The position numbers and the translations under genes are program-made. Below the pieces are notes generated by a model, which saw only the letters and a list, made by a program, of their open reading frames with translations, was not told where the DNA came from and did no database searches. A stretch of 64,000 nucleotides of DNA, taken from Neobacillus rhizophilus. Its GTDB lineage: Bacteria; Bacillota; Bacilli; Bacillales; Cytobacillaceae. The stretch spans positions 913,149 through 977,148 of the forward strand of contig NZ_JAGYPF010000003.1 in NCBI RefSeq assembly GCF_018343535.1, in the 5' to 3' direction. Positions 52,958 through 61,452 of this stretch are shown here, piece by piece (the first letter of the stretch is position 1; each line of letters begins with the position of its first letter).

Positions 52958-53766
52958 AGGTACACGGGGACGGTTCAAGACCACTGAAAAATGATTCTAA
53001 GAAGCTGGAGCGCGACTTTTCATGGGCTCACGGGCAAAATAGCTGGCTTATTTTTACCGGTCCGCTTCTTTTCTTGGGCTCACGGGCAAAATAGCTGGCT
53101 TATTTTTACCGATGCGCTTCTTTTCTTGGGTTCACGGGCAAAATAGCTGGCTTATTTTTACCGGTGCGCTCCTTTTCTTGGGCTTACGGGCAAAATAACT
53201 GGCTTATTTTTACCGGTCCGCTTCTTTTCTTGGGCTCACGGGCACAATAACTGGCTTATTTTTACCGGTCCACTTCTTTTCTTGGGCTCACGGGCACAAT
53301 AACTGGCTTATTTTTACCGATGCGCTTGTTTTCTTGGGTTCACGGGCAAAATAGCTGGCTTATTTTTACCGGTGCCCTTCTTTTCTTGGGCTCGCGGGCA
53401 AAATAGCTGGCTTATTTTTACCGGTGCCCTTCTTTTCTTGGGCTCGCGGGCAAAATAGCTGGCTTATTTTTACCGGTCCGCTTCTTTTCTTGAGCTCACG
53501 GGCAAAATAGCTGGCTTATTTTTACCGGTGCCCTTCTTTTCTTGGGCTCGCGGGCAAAATAGCTGGCTTATTTTTACCGGTGCGATACATCTTTTGCGTT
53601 CATGGGCAAAATAGATAGCTTATTAAAGACATTTTTGCCTTCACCCAAGGCAGTTTGTCTTTAAGAAGGCAAGGTAAGGTGTGTTTTCAGCGGTCCTCGG
53701 ACGGTTCTCATTCACCAATTTATGTCTTTCGACAAAAATGAGGCATGAGAACCGTCCCCATGCCTC
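52958..53766. repeat. Tandem array 3 (52-bp period) bounded by GGGGACGGTTC / GAACCGTCCCC
   Basis: Twelve units with CGGG (TGGG in the last) at 53031 to 53603 at exact 52-bp steps; core CGGGCAAAATAGCTGGCTTA TTTTTACCGG. The leader CTGAAAAATGATTCTAA is at 52984-53000. The left flank is ACACGGGGACGGTTC (52964), the right flank CGGACGGTTCTCATT (53699) plus GAGGCATGAGAACCGTCCCC (53740), so the block is enclosed by inverted sequences. It is gene-free. Confidence 0.95.
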
Positions 53767-53774
53767 CCCATGCC

Positions 53775-54542
53775 TCAAAACCCATTTTCCACTAACCATT
53801 TCATTATGCTTTCTTCTCTTTTCTTAATATTGTCATGCTGTTCATTGTATTTACTCATTTTCTTCTGTGCAACAATTATTCCATCTACCATAAACAGTAT
53901 TCTTTCGGTTTTTGCTGCCACCTTTACATCATGAGTTACGAGCATTACGGTTGTCCCTTTTTTATTAATCTCTGCAAGAATGGTCATAATCTCTTCTGTG
54001 GATTTGGAATCTAATGCTCCGGTCGGTTCGTCTCCAAATATGATATCCGGATTATTTATTAATGCTCTGCAGATGCCAACTCTCTGCAGCTGTCCACCAG
54101 AGCCTTGGGTGATAGTATGATCGGCAACCTTTTCAATTCCTGTCATTTCCATTAGCTTTTTTGCCTTTTCATAGACCGCATTTTTATCCGCATCTTTTGA
54201 GACAAGTGCAGGAAACAACACATTGTCAATCAATGATAGATTTTTTAATAGATTAATATCCTGAAAGATAAATCCCATATTTTTCAAACGGAGCTCGGCC
54301 AGTTCTTCTTCTTTCATGCTGCTGATTTCTCTGCCTTTAAATTTCACACTGCCGGAAGAAATTCGATCCATTCCGCTTATATTGTACAGCAGTGTGGATT
54401 TCCCGCTTCCGGACGGTCCCATGACCGATACGAATTCACCTTCTTCTATATCCAGGTTGACATCCCTCAAGATATGAAGCTCATTCTCATTTCCTAATGC
54501 TACTTTTTTGTATACACTTCTTGCTTCTATTATATTAGTCAT
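53775..54542 (-). CDS. ABC transporter ATPase, MacB/LolD type
   Basis: A 255-residue ATPase: Walker A GPSGSGKST, 'MGFIFQDINLLKNLSLIDNV' with the Q-loop, signature GSGGQLQRVGICRAL (an SGGQ variant lacking the usual leading Leu), Walker B 'IIFGDEPTGALD', and 'MLVTHDVKVA'. A C-terminal extension of about 28 residues is rich in Lys and Glu. It follows the 784-residue permease by 13 bp. Such pairs export peptides or lipoproteins, or remove antimicrobial peptides; no two-component system is adjacent. Confidence 0.88.
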   Translation of the reverse strand: MTNIIEARSVYKKVALGNENELHILRDVNLDIEEGEFVSVMGPSGSGKSTLLYNISGMDRISSGSVKFKGREISSMKEEELAELRLKNMGFIFQDINLLKNLSLIDNVLFPALVSKDADKNAVYEKAKKLMEMTGIEKVADHTITQGSGGQLQRVGICRALINNPDIIFGDEPTGALDSKSTEEIMTILAEINKKGTTVMLVTHDVKVAAKTERILFMVDGIIVAQKKMSKYNEQHDNIKKREESIMKWLVENGF

Positions 54543-54555
54543 ATTATATTTCTCC

Positions 54556-56910
54556 TTAACTTCTTAATACGACAGATAAATCATCTTTTTCGGCTACCTT
54601 ACAGCACTCAAATATCGTCAATCCAACGGCTATCATCAGCGCTAGCGGACAAAGCAGCCAGGTCTGCCATATAATATCGACAAATTCAATTTTGGCCGCT
54701 CCCATATAAGAAATGGCCGTACTTACAAGAAACTCCCCTAAATAATTCGAAACCAGAACGCCAAGTATAATTCCCACTACCAGGACCATCATCGTTCCTG
54801 CCATATATTGATGACTAATTTGCTTGGACGTTAATCCCACACTTCGCATGATGGCGATCTGAGACATATCCTTTGATAATAGCATTCGCAGGAATAATGA
54901 AGTGATCAATACAGCTATGATGAGGGCGATTGCGATTCCGCCTATCACCACCGTGCTCATCTGTTCAATGAGATTTCCAAGAGTCTGATAGGTATACTCC
55001 TTAATATCATTTACCTGCGCAGAATCGTACGTACTCTGGTAGTAGTCCATTTTCATGCGTTTATCAACGCCCGGAGCCATATCCATGCTCACAATGTACC
55101 AAAGAATGGCCTCTTTATTTACCCCAAGACTCGTATTCGCCTTTGCTGTTTTTCCCCCATTTGTAATATCCTGATAAATACCCGTGACTGATAAAGTCTG
55201 TTCTTCCCCGCCAACCCTGACTGTTACTTCCTCTCCTACTTTCTTGTTTAATCCATCTTTTCCAGCATTGGCAAAGGAAAGCGAGATTTCTCCTTCCCTC
55301 TCAGGTGCTCTGCCTTCCAAATATTTTAATGGAAATTCGGAAAAATCTCCGGTTTCAATATTAAGATAGTCCCAAGAACCTTCCGCATTTTGAACTGGGT
55401 AGGAACTTGTGATGTAGGTTGCAAACTTTTCAACATCATTATCATTTTTCAACTCTTCCTGCAGTTTTTTAAAATCTTCTGTAATACGATCGGTCCTTCG
55501 AAGATCGATTCTCATGTCGGATTTTCCTATTCCCATATATGTGGAAAACTCAGGGGAGTTCATAGTGTTAAAAATGTTTAAGGGGAGTATGACAATAAAC
55601 GTACATACGATAAAAATAACAAACAGCAGTCTGTATAATTTGTATCGTTTCCCTACATCCCTAAGTCCGATGTAAATATTGGTGCTGATGAATTTGTTCT
55701 TAAGCAGCGAAAAACTGTATTTTCGGCTCTTTCCAGGCTCCGTAAAATCTCTCCTTAAAGCTTCCACCGCAGAAATTTTATCGATTCTTTTCAATATTTT
55801 CTGGCAGTACATCACAATCATGAAATAGACAAGTAATGGAGCTATTAGCGATAGTACATATTTTAAGCTTCCTGAAAAATCGGAAGATAAATAAAGCCTC
55901 ATGTTACTGTTTAACAGATTTACCGCTGCAAAGGACATCAGATAACCAATCAGACCGGCTGCTGCTGAGATGACTCTATATTTGTTCAGATAGACCTTTT
56001 TTATATCTTTTTTGGGTATCCCCATTGCTTTCATAATACCGATTTCTCTAATATCTTCATCAATCGTTGCCAGAAATGTAAGTCTGATACAGAGAGTAGC
56101 AATCACAATGAGCAAACTGCTGATAAAAATAATGACAATCGCAACGGCCATATCTGACATGGCATTAAACAACGTAAATATTTTTCCTTCGATGATGGGG
56201 CCGTTTGCCGGGAGACCCGCTTCGTTATAGGCAGTCTGAACAGCAGCAGCATCCCCGTTTTCATCCAATTTGAATTCAATCAAATATTCCAGTTCCCCAG
56301 CCCGCATTTCAAGCATTTCATCATAGTCATTTTGATTGATCACAAAACGTTTAGAAGAAGTAAGGGAAGAGTTCATCTCAAAATCTCTTGCATAATCTGA
56401 AATGACAAACTCTCTCTCATACCTTCCGCTTTTCAACTTAATCGTATCACCTATTTTTAGGTCATGTTGCTCCATGAAATAGATGGGAACGGCTACGAAA
56501 CCCTCCTTTACATCCAGCTTTTCATTATCCAGATCCAAGATAAAATCAAATTTCTGATTCTGTACAATAAAGGAAATATCCTGTATCGTTCCTGCCAACG
56601 TTTGATTTTGGCCAAAATGAATATTGCTTCCATCAATATTCTGAAGCACCATCGTCTCCTGCATCGCAATATAGTCACGGTATTGTTCCGTAAATTGGTC
56701 AATCTCTGCCTGGTCATATTCTCCGGCATGCATCATCGTAATGTCAGCTGGTACTGCACGCTCCTGAAGAGCTGACATCGACTGAATCAGATTGGCAATG
56801 TTATTGATGGCACTAGCTGCCAAAATAACGGACATCGTGATAAATACAAAGACTGTTATTGATACAATTTTGTTTCTTAGGAAATCATTTTTGACTATTT
56901 TTAAAAACAA
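54556..56910 (-). CDS. Large FtsX-type ABC permease
   Basis: A permease of about 784 residues: N-terminal helix ('IVSITVFVFITMSVILAASA'), an extracytoplasmic domain (about 50-240), three helices with 'REIGIMKAMGIPKKDIKKVY' (an FtsX-type coupling segment), a fourth helix near 420, a second outer domain, and three helices at the C-terminus with 'SQIAIMRSVGLTSKQISHQY'. Two FtsX domains in one chain. The TTG at 56910 is preferred: AAGGAGG stands 7 bases before it, whereas the ATG at 56964 has no site. First gene of the pair. Confidence 0.85.
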   Translation of the reverse strand: MFLKIVKNDFLRNKIVSITVFVFITMSVILAASAINNIANLIQSMSALQERAVPADITMMHAGEYDQAEIDQFTEQYRDYIAMQETMVLQNIDGSNIHFGQNQTLAGTIQDISFIVQNQKFDFILDLDNEKLDVKEGFVAVPIYFMEQHDLKIGDTIKLKSGRYEREFVISDYARDFEMNSSLTSSKRFVINQNDYDEMLEMRAGELEYLIEFKLDENGDAAAVQTAYNEAGLPANGPIIEGKIFTLFNAMSDMAVAIVIIFISSLLIVIATLCIRLTFLATIDEDIREIGIMKAMGIPKKDIKKVYLNKYRVISAAAGLIGYLMSFAAVNLLNSNMRLYLSSDFSGSLKYVLSLIAPLLVYFMIVMYCQKILKRIDKISAVEALRRDFTEPGKSRKYSFSLLKNKFISTNIYIGLRDVGKRYKLYRLLFVIFIVCTFIVILPLNIFNTMNSPEFSTYMGIGKSDMRIDLRRTDRITEDFKKLQEELKNDNDVEKFATYITSSYPVQNAEGSWDYLNIETGDFSEFPLKYLEGRAPEREGEISLSFANAGKDGLNKKVGEEVTVRVGGEEQTLSVTGIYQDITNGGKTAKANTSLGVNKEAILWYIVSMDMAPGVDKRMKMDYYQSTYDSAQVNDIKEYTYQTLGNLIEQMSTVVIGGIAIALIIAVLITSLFLRMLLSKDMSQIAIMRSVGLTSKQISHQYMAGTMMVLVVGIILGVLVSNYLGEFLVSTAISYMGAAKIEFVDIIWQTWLLCPLALMIAVGLTIFECCKVAEKDDLSVVLRS

Positions 56911-57293
56911 AATTTTTCCTCCTTCCTGCATCCGATAACATTTTTTATCCTTGTCTCTATCCATCTTTGTCAGTTGTTCGGAGGAATCATTTCCATCCAG
57001 TTTTTTGATTCATAATATCACTACACGCTGTCTTCTTAGTAGAATTAACGTGGAATTATTTTCCTCCCCGCTAAAGTAATCATACAAAATGATATTAATA
57101 AAATTAACCTGCTGGAGCCTAATTACTTACTAAGTCCACAGCCCTATATTAGAAAGATGACTAAGTAAGATTATTAGAAAATAATCAAATCTTTTAAACA
57201 TAATACAAATTAAAAATGAGGCACGAGAACCGTCCCCATGCTTCCAAAGGGGAGTGAAAAAGAGAAAGTCCAGGTAAAAAGGAATTTTTACGG
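56911..57293. other. Gap with one dyad half-element
   Basis: AT-rich, no gene. At 57216-57243 a copy of GAGGCACGAGAACCGTCCCC occurs, oriented as at 24849 and 53740. Confidence 0.6.
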
Positions 57294-57605
57294 TTGTTAG
57301 TCAAAATGGAATTAAATCCCGCGAAAACGGAATTGATAAATGGATTTTTTGAAACGTATTTAAAATTGAATGAAAGTGAGGAGAAGTGTCTTATGGAAGA
57401 AATTAAGCAATTGGATAAAGATGAAGCGGAACAAGTCTTGAAACTGCCTAATTCATGGAGGGAAAAGGGAATTCAGGAGGGAGAACTCGAAGCCCAAAAG
57501 AAAATTGCTCTTAACTTATTAAAAGAAGGATTACCAATTGAGTTAATTTCAAGAGCTACAAATTTGGATTATGCTGAGATTGAAGAGTTAAGAGGTCGGC
57601 TATAA
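57294..57605 (+). pseudogene. C-terminal remnant of an Rpn-family recombination-promoting nuclease
   Basis: The 103-codon frame reads 'PAKTELINGFFETYLKLNES' then 'KLPNSWREKGIQEGELEAQK' and 'LKEGLPIELISRATNLDYAE', the helical C-terminal part typical of Rpn/PD-(D/E)XK transposase-like proteins (about 290 residues when complete). The catalytic nuclease domain is missing; upstream sequence has stops. Preceded by a dyad half-element. The first codon shown (TTG) is arbitrary. Confidence 0.65.
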
Positions 57606-57717
57606 GTCACAGAGCAGCGGGAGTCAGCCCCCCGCTGTTTTTTCTTATATGTTTAAAAGAAAGCTTTATACAGAATTATTCCATTATGAGCTAGCCCCTT
57701 TAGATTGCACCAAAAGA

Positions 57718-58443
57718 TTAGAATGGGTTCGTCGCCAGCATGCCTGCTGTTTTTACATAAATGCGTGGATGCAATTTTAATTGAGCAACGATAAACTCAG
57801 CAATGTCTTCCGGCTGCATATATTTTTCATCATTGTTTTCTGCGATTAGGTTTGTTTTTACAGCTAGTTCAGTAGCCACTGTGCTCGGGGTTAAGGCGGT
57901 AACGCGGATATTGTTTCTTCTGACTTCCTGTGCCAATGATTCCGTTAAACCAATAACCCCAAATTTGGATGCACTGTACGCACTGGATGTGGCAGCCCCG
58001 TTTAATCCATTTGTAGACGAAATATTGATAATGTCACCACGATTTTTTTCTATTAATTGCGGAAGGACCGCACGCGTTACATAATAAGTCCCCATCAAGT
58101 TGACATCAATAATTTGCTTCCATTCCTGCGGGTCCATCTCTAAAAGTGTGGCAAATTTTCCAATGCCTGCATTGTTAATCAGAATATCAGCTGTTCCCAG
58201 CTCTGCTGTCAATTTTTCCACAGCTTGGTCTACGTCTTCTTGAGATGCAATATCCACTGTCGCGTAAGCTGCTTTCACTCCTAAACCTTCTACTTCACTT
58301 ACGACCTTCTTCAATTCAGCTTCTGTTCTGGCAAGCAAACCGATGTTTACACCTTCATTCGCTAAAGCCAAGGCTGCGGCTTTGCCAATGCCTCTTCCAG
58401 CACCAGTGATGAAAGCTACTTTTCCTGTTAATGATTGTGCCAA
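57718..58443 (-). CDS. yoxD: SDR oxidoreductase, 3-ketoacyl-ACP reductase-like (YoxD)
   Basis: A 241-residue SDR with TGAGRGIG (13-20), 'NNAGIGKF', 'IINISSTNG' and Tyr156/Lys160 in YSASK. The sequence, including the C-terminal '[12 protein letters not shown]', tracks B. subtilis YoxD. The TTG at 58443 is the likely start: AAGGAG lies 9 bases upstream, and the ATG at 58464 precedes that site. Single gene; physiological substrate not known. Confidence 0.86.
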   Translation of the reverse strand: MAQSLTGKVAFITGAGRGIGKAAALALANEGVNIGLLARTEAELKKVVSEVEGLGVKAAYATVDIASQEDVDQAVEKLTAELGTADILINNAGIGKFATLLEMDPQEWKQIIDVNLMGTYYVTRAVLPQLIEKNRGDIINISSTNGLNGAATSSAYSASKFGVIGLTESLAQEVRRNNIRVTALTPSTVATELAVKTNLIAENNDEKYMQPEDIAEFIVAQLKLHPRIYVKTAGMLATNPF

Positions 58444-58643
58444 TTTCAACAACTCCTTCCACATCTCATTATATTATTTTGAGAAAATGATTCTAACAAT
58501 ATGCTCCCAAAACTTATAAATCGTGGATTTAAGAAGGAAGAGTTCATCCGACAAGTGTGAGGTGCCCTCGTTAGTATTTTGATACAAATCTGAATAAATT
58601 GTGAATAAGTCTGGAAAAAGCGGAGAACAAGAATTTTATATAG

Positions 58644-58657
58644 TATACTAGGGTATA
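58644..58657. promoter_or_regulatory. Small dyad at the cueP-like promoter
   Basis: TATAC-TAGG-GTATA overlaps a TATACT that can serve as -10, 27 bp upstream of the start codon. It may be a metal-regulator site, but does not clearly match the CsoR or CueR consensus. Confidence 0.35.
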
Positions 58658-58684
58658 GTAAATAGCCGGAGGTGAATCCATACC

Positions 58685-59218
58685 ATGAAGTTGAAACTTA
58701 TCACAGCGCTATTATTGGCTTCTAGTTTTTTGGCTGCTTGTTCTGGAAATAGCCAGGATCAAGGGGCCGCTGAAAAAGAGAAGCCGAGTAACGTTAAGGA
58801 AATGGTTAGCGATTACAGCGCACGGAAATTAAAAGCCGAAAATGCATCCATTACCTCTCAACAACTTATTGTTACGGACAAGTCTGGAAAAGAAACCAGT
58901 TATGATTTGCCGAAGGACGATTTTTTCGTGTCGATTGCACCTTATACAAATCAAACTCATCCTTGAACGAATCATAGCTTGACAGGTTGTCAAGGTGAAC
59001 TAGCAAATGAAAAGTTTGATGTATATATGGAAGACAGTGATGGAAACGTGGTCGTAGACAAAACCGTTACATCACAATCGAACGGATTTATCGATTTTTG
59101 GCTCCCACGCGATAAAACCTATCAGATTAAGATTTCACATAATGGAAAAAAGGCAGAATCAAAGATTTCCACATTTGAAAATGACGCCACTTGTATTACT
59201 GACATACAGTTATTTTAG
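58685..59218 (+). CDS. cueP: CueP-like copper-binding lipoprotein with in-frame UGA at a conserved cysteine (candidate selenoprotein)
   Basis: Read through the TGA at 58964-58966, the frame gives 177 residues: a lipoprotein signal with LAAC (Cys19), then a CueP body ('ETSYDLPKDDFFVSIAPYTN', 'QTHP' + UGA + 'TNHSLTGCQGEL', 'SQSNGFIDFWLPRDKTYQIK', 'DATCITDIQLF'). From memory of the family, CueP has three conserved cysteines spaced 8 and 68 apart (96, 104, 172 in Salmonella); here the positions are UGA94, Cys102 and Cys170, the same spacing. The reading frame is clean on both sides with no frameshift. Family role: copper binding and defence outside the membrane. GGAGGTG lies 10 bases before the ATG. 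It is either a Sec-containing CueP, a recent nonsense mutation, or a sequencing error; a 93-residue truncated product would lack the copper site. Confidence 0.75.
58967..58994 (+). promoter_or_regulatory. SECIS-like stem-loop after the UGA
   Basis: CTTGACA-GGT-TGTCAAG (58978-58994): perfect 7-bp stem, 3-nt loop beginning with G. The loop begins 18 nt after the UGA, inside the 16-37 nt window expected of bacterial SECIS elements. Because it also codes for the conserved LTGCQ, the pairing could be coincidental. Confidence 0.5.
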
Positions 59219-59222
59219 AAAA

Positions 59223-59276
59223 AGGGGTCAGTCCCTCGCTCAGCTGAAGCTTTAAAGCGACGGGGGACTGACCCCT
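59223..59276 (+). terminator. Terminator/repeat after the cueP-like gene
   Basis: AGGGGTCAGTCCC...GGGGGACTGACCCCT arms of about 18 bp with an inner CGCT/AGCG pairing, followed by AATTTTATTT. Related to the GGGTCAGT element at 31571. Confidence 0.75.
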
Positions 59277-59314
59277 AATTTTATTTCTCCCACCAGCTGT
59301 TCCAACAATCCCTC

Positions 59315-59605
59315 TTGATACCCAGCCATTTTCTGGACCTTCATGGCGCTTACTACATCTGCCAGTTCCGATCAGGAGATTGCATACATCTTGGCAAGTA
59401 TGCTCGAAACATCCTCTTCGAAGACGACTTTTTAAGGGATGAATTTTTTATCGTAAATTATGTTACCTATAGATTTATCCAAGAAAAAAACACTGGTACC
59501 TTTGAAGACTTAATACAGGATTCTATCATCATTAAACTGGTCTATTTTTACTGGATTCTAATATTTTTTATAATAGGAATCGCCTTTTACAAAGTAAGCG
59601 TCTAG
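59315..59605 (+). CDS. Doubtful reading frame with a C-terminal membrane helix
   Basis: A 96-codon frame opening at a TTG with no ribosome site; the C-terminal 25 residues ('LVYFYWILIFFIIGIAFYKV') form a membrane helix and the rest resembles no family I know. It may be the tail of a decayed gene. Confidence 0.25.
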   Translation: MIPSHFLDLHGAYYICQFRSGDCIHLGKYARNILFEDDFLRDEFFIVNYVTYRFIQEKNTGTFEDLIQDSIIIKLVYFYWILIFFIIGIAFYKVSV

Positions 59606-59634
59606 ACAATAAATTCAGGATAAGGGGCTGGAAT

Positions 59635-60483
59635 ATGATTGAAAACACGATGAAGCTGCCGGACGGAAGACGATTAGGGTATGCAGAATACGGGCAACAA
59701 GACGGGTTTCCGATTATTGCAATGCACGGAACACCTGGGGCACGGATTTTGGGAGCCTTTAGTCGGTTGGAACAGATGGGACAGAATCCATCGGCAAAGC
59801 CCTTCCGGATTTTTGTGATGGAGAGATCCGGTTATGGTCTTTCTACTCCTCAACCTGGTCGAACCATCGATAACGTTGTGGAGGATACAAAATTTTTTGC
59901 TGATCGCATTGGATTGGAGCAGTTCGCTGTTTTTGGCGGATCTGGTGGAGCTCCCTTTGTCCTTTCCTGCTGTCAACGCCTACCTCATCGTGTCACGAAA
60001 GCAGCTATATCAGCCGGGGTTGGACCTGTTTACCTACCTAATTTTTTCGAAAATATTAGCGATGAGGAAAAAGCCTTCCTTAAGGGTGCCATGGGAGACT
60101 CTGAAGCCATTGTTACCTTTGCCAAGGATGCCCAAGCAGACCCTGTTGGGTTCATTAAAGAATTGCTGGCCCAGTCGAATGAGCAAATACCGGCAGAGAT
60201 CCCCGATGCTTTCATCCAAATGATCGTTGAAAGTACGAAAAGTCCATACGGGATGATAGACGATTACCGCTGCTTCGGCCAGCCTTGGAATGTGAGCTTC
60301 GAAGATATTCGTACTCCTGTTCAGTTTTGGCACAGCGACGCTGATGAATCCGTGCCGATCTCACATGCAGAGTACCTTGCGGAAAAAATTCCGGGGGCCG
60401 CCTTAAGACGATTCCATAACCTTAGTCATATTGAAACGTCCCATGCTGCACTTCCGGAGGTACTGGATTTTCTGGCGGAGTAG
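59635..60483 (+). CDS. Alpha/beta hydrolase
   Basis: A 282-residue alpha/beta hydrolase: 'MKLPDGRRLGYAEYG', oxyanion 'MHGTPGARIL' (about 30-39), nucleophile Ser103 in GGSGGAP, acid Asp in 'WHSDADESVP', and the catalytic His in the C-terminal 'HNLSHIETSH' region. Substrate unknown. Ended by a terminator; a MarR gene follows. Confidence 0.85.
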   Translation: MIENTMKLPDGRRLGYAEYGQQDGFPIIAMHGTPGARILGAFSRLEQMGQNPSAKPFRIFVMERSGYGLSTPQPGRTIDNVVEDTKFFADRIGLEQFAVFGGSGGAPFVLSCCQRLPHRVTKAAISAGVGPVYLPNFFENISDEEKAFLKGAMGDSEAIVTFAKDAQADPVGFIKELLAQSNEQIPAEIPDAFIQMIVESTKSPYGMIDDYRCFGQPWNVSFEDIRTPVQFWHSDADESVPISHAEYLAEKIPGAALRRFHNLSHIETSHAALPEVLDFLAE

Positions 60484-60507
60484 ATTAATATTTTTTTATA
60501 AAACAGG

Positions 60508-60539
60508 AAATGAGCAGGCCAAAATAAACCTGCTCATTT
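60508..60539 (+). terminator. Terminator of the hydrolase gene
   Basis: AAATGAGCAGG / CCTGCTCATTT, 11-bp perfect stem, 10-nt loop; a T-run follows about 10 nt later. Confidence 0.75.
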
Positions 60540-60562
60540 AAAAAGCTCTTTTTTTTAAATGT

Positions 60563-60961
60563 GTGTCTTTTACAACTTCCGTTCATCGCGTGACACATGA
60601 ATTAACCCAAAACGCCAAATCTGATTCCATCACTCAAGTTCAATACAACATTCTCGAATATATAACCGTCAATCAGCCAGTTACCCTTAGTGATATCAGT
60701 GATTGTCAGCACATACCGATGCCAAATACTAGTCGTGAGGTGAAAAAATTAAGCGAAAAAAATCTAATTGAAAAGATAAATGATTCCGAGGATCGACGAA
60801 AACAATACATTCGTCTCTCTAAAGATGGAGAAATCATGATGAACGAAGCCTTTGCATGTGTAGAATCCCGTTTCCAAAACCGAATACAAAATGCTTCGAA
60901 AGAAGATTTTGAAGATATCGATCGCGCTCTAGATATTCTTCAGACAAAACTATTTTATTAG
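60563..60961 (+). CDS. MarR-family regulator, N-terminus probably shortened
   Basis: 132 codons from a GTG: winged helix with 'LSDISDCQHIPMPNTSREVK' and 'DSEDRRKQYIRLSKDGEIMM', and C-terminal dimer helix. MarR proteins usually have about 15 more N-terminal residues; upstream in frame there is 'FFKC' and then a stop just inside the preceding terminator, and no ribosome site is seen. It may be a remnant or start at an odd codon. Confidence 0.6.
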   Translation: MSFTTSVHRVTHELTQNAKSDSITQVQYNILEYITVNQPVTLSDISDCQHIPMPNTSREVKKLSEKNLIEKINDSEDRRKQYIRLSKDGEIMMNEAFACVESRFQNRIQNASKEDFEDIDRALDILQTKLFY

Positions 60962-61056
60962 TAGAAATGAAATTACAGACGGTTCTTATGGTCCAATCAA
61001 TTTTTTGTCTATGTACTAAAAAAGCCAGCAGAACCGTTCCACACTTCACAAATCAA
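60962..61056. repeat. GGTTCT/AGAACC dyad between marR and the rrn terminator
   Basis: ACGGTTCTTATGG (60978) and CAGAACCGTTCCACACTTC (61029) are opposite half-sites of the GGGACGGTTC family. Confidence 0.55.
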
Positions 61057-61060
61057 ACAA

Positions 61061-61093
61061 AAAAAAGACAACCTGAAAATGGTTGTCTTTTTT
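61061..61093 (-). terminator. Terminator of the rRNA operon
   Basis: AAAAAAGACAACC / GGTTGTCTTTTTT, 13-bp perfect stem with 7-nt loop, directly after the 5S gene. Confidence 0.9.
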
Positions 61094-61095
61094 TT

Positions 61096-61211
<116 letters not shown>

Positions 61212-61300
61212 ACCTATTTATTTAGAGGTTTCATTCCCTCAAAACTAGATAATGTAGAAGAAGTTTAGTAAAAACGAGTTCGCCATATTACTTTGATAAT

Positions 61301-61450
61301 TGTCTAGCTCCAGCGTCCAGCAACTAGTGTCCTTCGGTCTTTTCCCTACGATAAGTCAACATCGATTCGCTATCGCTCATCGTGTTTCCTTTATCTCAGT
61401 CAAAGCCCTCCAGGCCATACGTTGCTAACCGGCCGCTTCCGCTTTTCGAT
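61301..61450. repeat. Insertion-like element in the 23S-5S spacer
   Basis: Contains TGTCTAGCTCCAGCG, AGTGTCCTTCGGTCTTTTCC and CTATCGCTCATCGTGTTTCC segments that recur widely in Bacillaceae intergenic regions, in a spacer of about 240 bp where shorter ones are usual. No tRNA is present. Confidence 0.55.
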
Positions 61451-61452
61451 TT

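Noticed and set aside
17128..53620. CRISPR-like appearance of the three regular arrays
   Set aside because: The units are contiguous 52-bp repeats without unique spacers, and no cas gene is present.
58979..59218. Separate gene starting at TTG 58979
   Set aside because: It has no ribosome site, begins inside the hairpin and continues the CueP-like frame exactly, so it is the second part of the UGA-containing gene.
61212..61452. tRNA genes in the 23S-5S spacer
   Set aside because: No cloverleaf or CCA-type end is visible; the sequence is repeat-like.
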